NCBI GenBank assembly: GCA_009760885.1
Contig: CM019693.1
Coordinates: 46,072,751-46,136,750, forward strand
Direction: 5' to 3'
DNA: 64,000 bases
Source of the DNA: Achatina immaculata
Lineage: Eukaryota; Mollusca; Gastropoda; Stylommatophora; Achatinidae
Below, in pieces: positions 56,396 to 64,000 of the stretch. Position 1 is the stretch's first letter; every line of letters starts with the position of its first letter. A program made the position numbers and the translations under genes. The notes under the pieces are model-generated. The model worked only from the letters and a program-made list of their open reading frames with translations, had not been told where the DNA came from and did not search any database.

Positions 56396-58006
56396 ATGAT
56401 GGCCACAGCTCCATCCACGTCAGATTTGCTGGACTTACTGAAAGATTCCCTGTTTCAAGTCAGCAATGACTTGAAGTCAGCAATGACTTGAAGTTCAGTC
56501 AGGTCATGACAGCTGTAGAAAGATTTGATGGGGACCTGGCAAAATTAAAGCAGCTGCTAGAGGAGCTTAATAAGCCCATGGAGGTGAGAACTGCCAATCT
56601 GCCATCAAAAATGAACTTGGTATACCTGCACACCGTTGGTTCCTTGGCGGATTTGGTTAGGCAGCGCCTCCATCTTCCAGAGTCCTAGGAGGAGTTTGTG
56701 TCTGTTCTCCTAGCATGTTATGGTGTGTTACAGAACTCCCAAGAGGCTTGGCATATGTTAGCCTCCATTCGCCAGACTCCAGGAGAATCAATTCAAGCAT
56801 TGGCTGATTGTATCAGTGAGGCAGCCAAAGTTGCCTATTCTGCAGTGGAACTGGTTTCTCCACTGACTCAGAGGCAACTGGTGCAGATGTTCATTGATTC
56901 TCTTCTTCCCAGAGGTTTAAAGATGAAACTGTTACAGGACAAACCAGATATCTTTATTAAAGCAGTTGATATTGCTTTAGAGGAGAATATTTTAACTAAG
57001 TCTATGAACCTTAGTTGTGATTCTCGACAGACTATATTTACAGGTTTCCAGCCCAGGAATGAGATCTCTGCAGTGAATGAGAGGCCAAGACCCAGTTCTC
57101 TGAGAGTGCAGCTGGTTGCTCAACAGGAGAGATCGACAGCTCCTGCACCTCCTAGAGAAGAAGATAGGGTTGACCAACAGAGGTCCAACACAAGACCCAG
57201 GAGACCTGTCTGTACACAACCACTAGATAACAGATCGTGTTATAATTGTGGTAAATGTGGCCACATTGCCAGAGACTGTAGGCAGAGGCCTAGAAATACT
57301 CTGTCATTTAAACTGACATGTCGTCGCACTGTGAGCTCGCATGTGTCCGACAAGGTTTACACACCATCTAGGTCTGCCAAGAATTCCACCTCTTTCTCGC
57401 ATGCTTCACCACTACTCTTGGTGGCTGCGAATCCCCCTACACCAACTTACGTCCTTGTTTCTATTGTGTCTTGTAGAGTTAGGGTGTTATTAGACACAGG
57501 TGCTAGTGTCTATCTCATCAAGGATTCTGTGTTCAGATCCTTACCAATGGCTCCTAAACTCTTGCTTGCTAGACTTACTCTGCAGACTGTTGTTGCTGCC
57601 TCACTGGGAATTATTGGCAGAGTTTACCTACCCATTTCTATTGCTGGTGTTTCTGTTTCTCATTGCTTCTATTTGGTTCATAACATGAACCATTCCACCA
57701 ATCTTGGGCATGATTTTCTGTCTTGATCTGGTGATGTCATAGATTACAAGTCTAACGCATTCAACATTCACAACAAGAAAATTCCATTAGAGTTAGACAC
57801 ATACATTGCCTCTAATCTTCGGGTTAAGCGTTCTTCTCTGATTTCTCCCCATTCTGTGAATCTAATTCCCTTGAAACTGAAGGCCCAACCAAATTTCCCC
57901 TCTGGAAATTCTTATATGGTGCAGGGTATAGAGACATCTTTCTTACCGTCACAAATGGAGATAGAGCTGGTAGACTCAGTCAGTGAGCTCCACACTCGTC
58001 ACTAAC
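56396..58006 (+). pseudogene. gag-protease gene of the LTR element, three breaks
   Basis: Gag packages element RNA; the protease cleaves it. The frame starts at 56396 (MMATAPSTSD). A 17-bp direct duplication (about 56458-56491) shifts the frame. The second frame (from 56488) shows a capsid-like helical region (PGESIQALADCISEAAK; LTQRQLVQMFIDSLLPRGLK) after an in-frame TAG at 56686-56688. It continues with a CCHC zinc knuckle CYNCGKCGHIARDC (about 57238-57279) and the retroviral-type aspartic protease VLLDTGASVYLI (about 57487-57520). A TGA at 57724-57726 interrupts it, and the frame continues to a stop near 58004. Gag-protease order fits Ty3/Gypsy-like elements. Confidence 0.8.
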
Positions 58007-58062
58007 CCGTGATGACAGTAATCAAATGGTGAGAGAATGGTGAGAGAATGTTAAGAGAAGAT

Positions 58063-58115
58063 TGTGTGTGTGTGTGTGTGTGTATGTGTGTGTGGGTGGG
58101 TGTGGGTGGTTGGGG
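58063..58115. repeat. (GT)n and G-rich tract
   Basis: GT microsatellite followed by GGGTGG and a G-run just before the purine tract of the LTR element. Confidence 0.95.
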
Positions 58116-58197
58116 GGGGGGTTTTGACAGGCAAATCTCTTCCTTGGGGGAGGGGGAATATATGTAACATATATGAGGCTGCTAGATCAATCACAGA

Positions 58198-58640
58198 TGC
58201 TAAGGTTACATTTTTTTCAGTATTTTAACAATGATTCCTTTTTTCCGTTTAGAAGGGACCTTTTCTTCTTTCCAAACTTTATTAAACATTCTCTGTAGTT
58301 GTCACTGTTAATAGCTTTTAACATTTTGGCTGTTATTTCACCTTCACCTGCAGCTTTGTTGCTAGCCATTGGGTTCACTGCTGTTTCAATTTCATTCAAT
58401 GTAATTTCAACTAGGATGACATTTAGTTGTGGGACTGGTAAGTCACTTTCAAGGTTTATCAATTCTATTGGGTGTGGTTGATTAAGTATTTTTTAAAAGT
58501 GTTTGGCCCATCTTTGTTTTTAGTCTTTACTTGATGTTAATAGGGTGCCAGTTTTGCTAAGGATTGGTCTTTCTTTGGACGTAATAAAACTTGTTAATCT
58601 CTTGTATTTTGTATAGAGTTTTGTTAATTTGGCGAGTTCA
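58198..58640 (-). mobile_element. LINE family A fragment, right of the LTR element
   Basis: Right to left: LQNKISKERSILSKTGTLL-like code near 58540, then LPVPQLNVILVEITLNEIET and GEITAKMLKAINSD. It stops at the truncated 3' LTR. With 53797-54514 it probably formed one copy; the RT core between them is gone. Confidence 0.75.
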
Positions 58641-59155
58641 CTGAGATATTTTTCTCTTTATTCTTAGATTTCTGAAGGGAATGACAGTATAGAAGTGGTT
58701 TCCTTTTGTCTACTACTTAGTTTGTACAGAGTTTTCTCCACTAGTCTTTGTCTACAGAACGAACCTGCAAAACAACAAAGTACCTGTTTTGGTCTGCTGC
58801 TGTTTTATTTAGATATTTACAACTGACTTCTATATCTAGAGACTGTTCCATCACCATCTGCCACCTGGTGGACACACCTGGTAGAAGGACATGTTCTTCC
58901 CCACAGAATGCAGTCATAATCAGATACATGTTTTAGAAAAGTGAGAAAGAAAAATGAAACTCACTGGAATAGAGAATGTACATACAGCCTTGACTATCAC
59001 TCACAAATAGAAAATAAATTCATAAAATATCATAGAACTGACAGAAACTTTTGAATAAATAAACTGCATATGCCACATAGCACAGAGGTTATTTTTCTCC
59101 CTGGTTGAACTATCTTTAGTTTCTGTTCAAAGCCACTGTACATTAAACCAATTGT
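58641..59155. other. No gene seen
   Basis: Unique sequence. Short open frames on both strands at 58741-58936 overlap and have no motifs. Confidence 0.4.
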
Positions 59156-59400
59156 AGGGAACACAGCTTTGGCAACAAAGATTTTCTTGTAGGGAACACA
59201 GCTCTGGCAACACAGATTTTCCTGTAGGGAACACAGCTTTGGCAACACAGATTTTCCTGTAGGGAACACAGCTTTGGCAACACAGATTTTCATGTAGGGA
59301 ACACAGCTTTGGCAACACAGATTTTCCTGTAGGGAACACAGCTTTGGCAACACAGATTTTCCTGTAGGGAACACAGCTTTGGCAACACAGACTTTCCTGT
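59156..59400. repeat. 35-bp tandem repeat, seven units
   Basis: AGGGAACACA starts at 59191, 59226, 59261 and 59296 and onward: a 35-bp period. Because the unit has no stop in any reverse-strand frame, a 139-codon reverse frame passes through it (KSVLPKLCSLQENLCCQSC). I regard it as non-coding. Confidence 0.95.
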
Positions 59401-59867
59401 ATGGCCCAACCAGTGTAGTCTGTTCAGTTTCAAGACATTTATAATTCACTGGGATTTAAATAAGGTGTTCAGTTCAGTGTTCTTTCTAGCTCTCCATTCT
59501 CTACTTATGGGCCCAAAGAATCTTCTTAGGATCCTGTATGTCTAATCCTAGTACAAGAAGATTGGGATGGTGACTGGTTAAAAGATTTTGCAAAAAAAAC
59601 ATTTTGGACAGTTAATGGCACAAAATGTGAGTACACAAAATGTGCATCCAGATACAAAAGCAATTAACCACCATGGAAGAGCATGCGACCTCGCTAGGTT
59701 TCCCCCCCCCCCCCAAAAAAAATTATGAATCAGAAAGAAAGAAGAAACAGAATAGTTGCTGTAACTGATGAATGAAACAAGGAAAAATTGATGATTTCAC
59801 CTTAAAGTTACAAAATAAAAAGGTACATTCAGAAAATACTTGAAAGAAAACAAAAAAGCAACATCTA

Positions 59868-60130
59868 AAAATTGGAACATGGAATGTCAGGACATCATAC
59901 CAAGAAGGAAAGCTTGACAATCTTATCTTAGAGATAGAAAATATGAAATTGGAAATACTTGGAATGTCAGAAACCAGATAGATAAATACAGGATGCATTA
60001 AAAAAGATGATTACACATTGACATATTCAGGCAAAGAAGATCATAGAAATAGGGTACGTTTTTTTTTTCTAATCAAGAACACAGTAAGGAAGCTTGTTAA
60101 TGGACACTGGGCAGAACAAAACTAATAAAA
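59868..60130 (+). pseudogene. LINE endonuclease N-terminus fragment
   Basis: Frame-shifted pieces read TWNVRTSYQEGKLDNLILEI, LEILGMSET, DDYTLTYSGKEDHRN and, after a T-run, LIKNTVRKLVNGHWAEQ. This is the start of an APE-type endonuclease (TWNVRT ... SE), like family B at 61010. A 13-bp T/C-rich run lies at 60059-60070. The rest is replaced by a 69-bp array. Confidence 0.7.
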
Positions 60131-60163
60131 ATCAAGGCAAAGTCTTGTGACCTAGCAATGTCA

Positions 60164-60508
60164 GACAAATGCACCAACACAAGAGTCTGCCTTGAGAAGA
60201 GTTGCTTAGTAAGATAATGTTTGGCAAACACAGACAAATGCACCAACACAAGAGTCAGCCTTGAGAAGGGTTGGTCAGCAAGATAATGTTTGGCAAACAC
60301 AGACAAATGCACCAACACAAGAGTCAGCCTTGAGAGGTGCTGCTCAGCAAGATAATGTTTGGCAAACCCAGACAAATGCACCAACACAAGAGTCAGCCTT
60401 GAGAAGAGCTGCTCAGCAAGATAATGTTTGGCAAACCCAGACAAATGCACCAACACAAGAGTCAGCCTTGAGAGGAGTTGCTCAGCAAGATAATGTTTGG
60501 CAAACCCA
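60164..60508. repeat. 69-bp tandem repeat, five units
   Basis: GACAAATGCACCAACAC starts at 60164, 60233, 60302, 60371 and 60440. A period of 23 codons keeps frames open on both strands (forward AAQQDNVWQTQTNAPTQESA; reverse LSGFAKHYLAEQLLSRLTLV). Confidence 0.95.
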
Positions 60509-60864
60509 GACACTGGGGTAAAGCTGGGGTGACCATCCCCAACCCAGCACATCACAGGTGGCAGATGGTGAAAGTCCTCAAGATATGGCGGATCCCTGTG
60601 AATAAGGAGTTATCCAAATAAGCAGGTGTGGACCAGCTGGTGGTAGACTCAGAGAGTGAGGTGGGGTAGTAGGTGGCTCTACTACTCCTATAAAGTGCCT
60701 CAGGTGCTCAGTGAAGGGTATACCAGACGGGTAAGAGGCGCCTTAAAACCTCTCGCTCCCGCTGCCTTGCGGGTAGGACAGGGAGTCCAAAGGCTAGCGG
60801 AGAGTCCATACACAAACTGACAGAAGGCAACGGGAAACCACTGTTGTAGCTCCCAAGAACAATT

Positions 60865-61654
60865 ATGCATATTCAGAGTAACAGATTTGTCATGAACGAC
60901 GTTAATGGATGTTCCTTTGGAACAGCCTCGTCCAGTAGGGCAGCTCACGAGCCACAGGTGAGGCCAGATCGTCATCAAGCTACTGGTGGCAAAACTAACA
61001 AGTTCAAAATAGCAACATGGAATGTTAGAACTTTATTCCAGGCTGGAAAATTAGAAAATGTAAAGATGGAAATGGAAAGGATGAAGATCACCATATCAGG
61101 AATGAGTGAAGTTAGATGGATAGGTGCAGGGAAGATAAACTCTGACAAATATACAATTATATATTCAGGAAGTGAGAAACATGAACGAGGAGTAGGAATA
61201 ATATTTGACAAACAAACAGCAAGGACAATTGTAGGATATTTGAACATCTCGGACTGAGTCCTGCTAGCCCAACTGAAAGGATGACCAATGAACATAAATA
61301 TTATACAAGTGTACACTCCAGCATCTGAAAGTTCTGAAGAAGATGTACAGATATTTTATAATGACATAGAGATAGCCCTATAACACACAAAGTCACATGA
61401 AGTTACCATAGTCATGGGAGATTTTAATGCCAAAGTTGGTAAAAGAAGAACTTCAGACATCGTTGATGACTATGGACTGGGGGAGAGGAATGACAGAGGT
61501 TGTAAATTAATTGAATGGGCAAGAATACATAGCATGGTTGTAGGAAACACCTGGTTTAAACAACATCCTTGAAGACTGGCAATGTGGTGCAGCACAGACA
61601 AAAAGACTTTTAACCAGACAGACTACATATTAATCAACAAACAATTCTGCAATG
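60865..61654 (+). pseudogene. Family B APE-type endonuclease, broken
   Basis: The endonuclease nicks the target to prime reverse transcription. 60865-61257 is open: FKIATWNVRTLFQAGKLENV, MKITISGMSEVRWIGAGKIN (catalytic Glu in SE), YTIIYSGSEKHERGVGIIFD. After a TGA it goes on with INIIQVYTPASESSEEDVQ, MGDFNAKVG (catalytic Asp and Asn), RIHSMVVGNTWFKQHP, NQTDYILINKQFCN. The last motif, SDHDPL (Asp-His), lies beyond the family-C insertion at about 62116. All catalytic motifs are thus present but split by three stops and the insertion. Confidence 0.85.
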
Positions 61655-62064
61655 TGGAAAATCACCAAAACCATAGAAAACAAGTTGAATTCTTTCCAGA
61701 CTAAATGTTTACGAAGAATTAGAAAAATATTTTGGCCAAACACCATAAGAAATAACATCTTATTAGCAGAAATGCAGATGAAACCACTGACAACAATTAT
61801 TGAGGAAAGACGATGGCGATGGTTGGGACATGTGCTCCGAATGACTGACAACTCACTACCAAAAATAGCACTAAGATGGACACCACAGGGGAGCAGAAGT
61901 AAGGGTAGACCAAAAGAGACATGGAGAAGAACAACAGAAAGGATGTTGAGCAATAGAGGGCTCACCTGGGCAAGAGCAGAAAAAAAGGCGAAGGACAGGC
62001 ATTTGTGGAAAACCCTTGCGGAAGCCCCATGTGCCCTGGGCACTTAAGGTTCAGAGAGAGAGAG
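61655..62064 (+). mobile_element. LINE family C fragment inserted in family B (perfect 12-bp TSD)
   Basis: AATTCTGCAATG stands at 61643-61654 and 62065-62076. The 410-bp insert encodes a LINE C-terminus in one open frame: KLNSFQTKCLRRIRKIFWPN, IIEERRWRWLGHVLRMTDNS, RSKGRPKETWRRTTERMLSN, DRHLWKTLAEAPCALGT. It ends CACTTAAGGTTC plus a (GA)n tail. The reading frame of family B continues in register when the insert is skipped. Confidence 0.95.
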
Positions 62065-62441
62065 AATTCTGCAATGCATTATTGACAACAAAAACCATGC
62101 CAGGAGCTGACTGCGATAGTGACCATGATCCACTCTGTGGAAAAGTTAGAATAAAGCTAAAGAAAACATGCAGAAAAGTGAGAAAAATCAAACTGAATAC
62201 AGAACTCCTTAAAAATGACCAATAACTGCGAGAACAATACAAAGTTATTATAACAAATAGATACAATGCAATAGCAAAGATAAATAGTATAGATGAACAA
62301 TGGGCAATGTTAAGAGATTCTATCCACCAAACTGTTAAACTGTTAAGGAGATAATACCACCAAAAAAAGAAGCCTCTAAAAATAAATGGATGACATACGA
62401 CATCTTAGGACTGATGGACAAGAGGAGGAGGAGTAAAAATA

Positions 62442-62715
62442 ATGAGAAAAAAATATAGCAAGATAAATAAAGAAATAAGACGCAAATGCAGAGAAGCAAA
62501 AGAAGTGTGGTTAAATGAACAGTGCAGACAGATAGAGGACTCTCATAATAAAGCCAGCAAAAACATGCACAAACGAATTAGTGAACTCACAGGCAGGAAA
62601 ACAAAATATACCACAGGATGCCTGAAATTGAAAGAAGGTAAAATGTTAATGGGAAAAGAAGACATTTTGGACAGGTGGACAGAGTATATTGGTGAGCTAT
62701 ATGGAGAAAACTACT
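62442..62715 (+). pseudogene. Family B linker between endonuclease and RT
   Basis: Open stretch KKYSKINKEIRRKCREAKEV, SKNMHKRISELTGRKTKYTT, LKEGKMLMGKEDILDRWTEY. This basic, helical segment joins endonuclease and RT in RTE-like proteins. It stops at the junction with family A at 62716 (TAG in the A frame at 62716-62718). Confidence 0.8.
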
Positions 62716-64000
62716 TAGGTCATCAAAGAAATGGAGACATATCAACTAGACATACTGGGCATCAGCGAAATGCGATGGCCAGAAGCAGGTAAAAGATCGG
62801 CGGAAAACGGTAAGTTAATTATACATTCAGGCAGAAATGATGGTAAATTCCGAGACGGAGTGGGCATTATTATGTCAAATGTAGCTGCAAAGAGCCTTGT
62901 AGAATGGGAACCGGTGAACAGTCGTATAATAAGAGCACGATACAACCTACGACACGGACGAATGACAATAATACAGTGTTATGCACCCACGAATGATGCA
63001 GATGATGATGTGAAAGAAGACTTCTATCACCAACTACAACAAATCATCAACAAAGTCCCTAAACACGACATCCTAATTGCTATGGGGGACTTCAATGCTA
63101 AGGTAGGGAAGGATAATACAGACGCTGAAAAAGTGATGGGGAAAGAAGGAATTGACATGGTCAATCAGAATGGAGAAAGATTAATTGAAGTATGTCTAAC
63201 AGAGGGCATGGTCATTGGAGGCACAATATTCCCACACAAAGAGATACATAAAACAATGTGGATATCTCCAGACGATAGAACTAGAAACCAGATAGACCAT
63301 TTTTGTATTAGAAAGCAATACAGAACATCTCTCATGGATGTAAGGGCTTATAGGGGTGCAGATGTCAACAGTGATCACAACCTGTGCATAGGGAAAATAA
63401 AACTAAAATTGAAAAGTCAACACAAGAAATCAATACACAGAAAGATAAACAGCCACAGCCTACAAGAAGAAAATACTAACATTAATTTCAATCAGGAACT
63501 TGCCAATCATTCCAAAACACCCAGTGAAGTAGAGGAGATAGGTATAGATGACTTATGGAATTCTTACAGCACAGCCATAATCACAGCAGCAAAAGTAAGC
63601 GCTGGATTGGAAAAACCAAATAGAAAAGCATGGATATCAGATAAAACATGGAAGTATATACATGAAAGACGAGCACTCAAATTAGACATCTTGAATGCAA
63701 AAGCAGATCATGAAAGAGATTCGGCAAATGCAAAATACAAAGACATAGACAAGAAAGTAAAAAGTTCAGCTAGAAGGGATAAAAGAGAATACATAGACAA
63801 TATGGCGAGAGAGGCAGAAAAAGCAGCAAAAACAGGAGACAGCAAAACTTTATATAACATACAAAAGAGGCTAACAGGTACTATTACATCTAAAGAAAGA
63901 CCAATCCTTAGCAAAACTGGAACACTATTAACATCAAATAAAGACCAAAAGCAAAGATGGGCTGAACACTTCCAAGAAATACTCAATCGACCACACCCAA
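62716..64000 (+). mobile_element. LINE family A, best-preserved copy, runs off the window
   Basis: 5'-truncated within the endonuclease start (VIKEMETYQLDILGISEMRW) where it abuts family B. The last ~200 bp match the beginning of the split copy at 23259 (REYIDNMAREAEKAAKTGDS), which identifies it as family A. The element should continue with RT beyond 64000. Confidence 0.9.
62731..64000 (+). CDS. Family A endonuclease-RT polyprotein, N-terminal 423 codons, open to the window edge
   Basis: The LINE protein that nicks chromosomal DNA and copies element RNA into it. From ATG 62731 the frame is open for 423 codons. Endonuclease motifs with residue numbers from that ATG: ISEMRW (Glu13), IQCYAPT, MGDFNAKVG (Asp120, Asn122), RNQIDHF, and VNSDHNL (Ser214, Asp215, His216). 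After it comes a basic coiled linker (RALKLDILNAKADHERDSAN; KKVKSSARRDKREYIDNMA) leading to the RT seen in other copies. The true start is lost, since the first ~15-20 residues of the domain (TWNVRT) are missing; ATG 62731 is simply the first Met. No stop or frameshift is seen, unlike every other copy here. RT lies outside the window. Confidence 0.85.
   Translation, partial: METYQLDILGISEMRWPEAGKRSAENGKLIIHSGRNDGKFRDGVGIIMSNVAAKSLVEWEPVNSRIIRARYNLRHGRMTIIQCYAPTNDADDDVKEDFYHQLQQIINKVPKHDILIAMGDFNAKVGKDNTDAEKVMGKEGIDMVNQNGERLIEVCLTEGMVIGGTIFPHKEIHKTMWISPDDRTRNQIDHFCIRKQYRTSLMDVRAYRGADVNSDHNLCIGKIKLKLKSQHKKSIHRKINSHSLQEENTNINFNQELANHSKTPSEVEEIGIDDLWNSYSTAIITAAKVSAGLEKPNRKAWISDKTWKYIHERRALKLDILNAKADHERDSANAKYKDIDKKVKSSARRDKREYIDNMAREAEKAAKTGDSKTLYNIQKRLTGTITSKERPILSKTGTLLTSNKDQKQRWAEHFQEILNRPHP

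Larger units (their letters stand above)
54515..58197 (+). mobile_element. LTR retrotransposon with gag-protease but no pol; 3' LTR truncated
   Basis: TGTAAC....GAGGCTGCTAGATCAATCACAG occurs at 54515-54548 and 58163-58196, so the 5' LTR starts at 54515 and the 3' LTR at 58163. A purine tract (GGGGGAGGGGGAAT, 58146-58159) immediately precedes the 3' copy, as a polypurine tract should. Only ~35 bp of the 3' LTR survive before family-A sequence. Between them are a leader, a 47-bp array, a LINE-A insertion and a gag-protease gene. No RT, RNase H or integrase sequence is present, so it is non-autonomous. Confidence 0.75.
60510..62715 (+). mobile_element. LINE family B (RTE-like), 5' half, interrupted by family C
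   Basis: GC-richer leader (60510-60860, with GAAGGCAACGGGAAACCACT) then APE endonuclease code, then the linker EVWLNEQCRQIEDSHNKASK and LMGKEDILDRWTEYIGELYG. RT is absent: at 62716 it gives way to family A. A family-C fragment with a 12-bp target duplication sits at 61655-62064. Stops at 61255, 61381 and others show it is dead. Confidence 0.85.

Noticed and set aside
59030..59449. 139-codon Cys-rich reverse-strand frame as a secreted protein
   Set aside because: Made by a 35-bp repeat with no stop in any frame; the same bases are read in three frames.
60097..60555. 152-codon reverse-strand and 86-codon forward-strand frames as repeat proteins
   Set aside because: Both are the same 69-bp array on opposite strands.

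Overview
This is an animal nuclear genome segment, AT-rich and almost entirely made of transposable elements (TEs) and tandem arrays. There are no operons, bacterial-type genes or CRISPR. TE types seen are APE-endonuclease LINEs with short microsatellite tails, a tRNA-derived SINE, Penelope-like, Tigger, mariner and Tc1 remnants, and an LTR gag-protease element. Together with an 18S rRNA fragment these suggest a lophotrochozoan, most likely a mollusc and perhaps a cephalopod. That placement is inference. For cross-reference I call the LINE families A, B, C, D, E, F, G and I, and an unclassified interspersed repeat H.

0-6 kb: three related satellite arrays (periods about 32, 39 and 57 bp). A complete Tigger element sits in the 39-bp array. 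The 57-bp array runs into a probable terminal coding exon (3615-3769) of an unidentified host gene, and each array unit carries a copy of that exon's splice acceptor. A second candidate exon (5382-5642) ends in a GTAAGT donor.

6-21 kb: a mariner deletion derivative, a Penelope-like remnant, a SINE, a head-to-head inverted-repeat transposon, a Tc1 element swollen to 4.4 kb by a LINE with an RNase H domain (G) and an H repeat, and a cluster of LINE family I.

22-31 kb: a 74-bp array, then one family-A LINE (23259-28662, 10-bp target-site duplication, TSD) split by a reverse-strand family-D LINE and by an unidentified 1.07-kb insert. A second A copy follows.

31-38 kb: a CpG-rich minisatellite, an A copy, a GC-rich island with rDNA (probable 5' ETS plus the first 370 bases of 18S, then two 250-bp repeats of unknown nature), and another A copy.

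38-51 kb: nested E/D/F LINEs, 30-bp and 43-bp arrays, and an RNase H LINE from whose body 56-bp and 38-bp satellites have grown.

51-64 kb: a mostly unique stretch with one possible exon, an LTR gag-protease element without pol (itself holding an A insertion), more arrays, a family-B LINE interrupted by family C, and at the right edge the best-preserved A copy, whose endonuclease reading frame is open to the window end.

At least seven LINE insertions have recognisable TSDs, so much of the order of insertion can be read directly.
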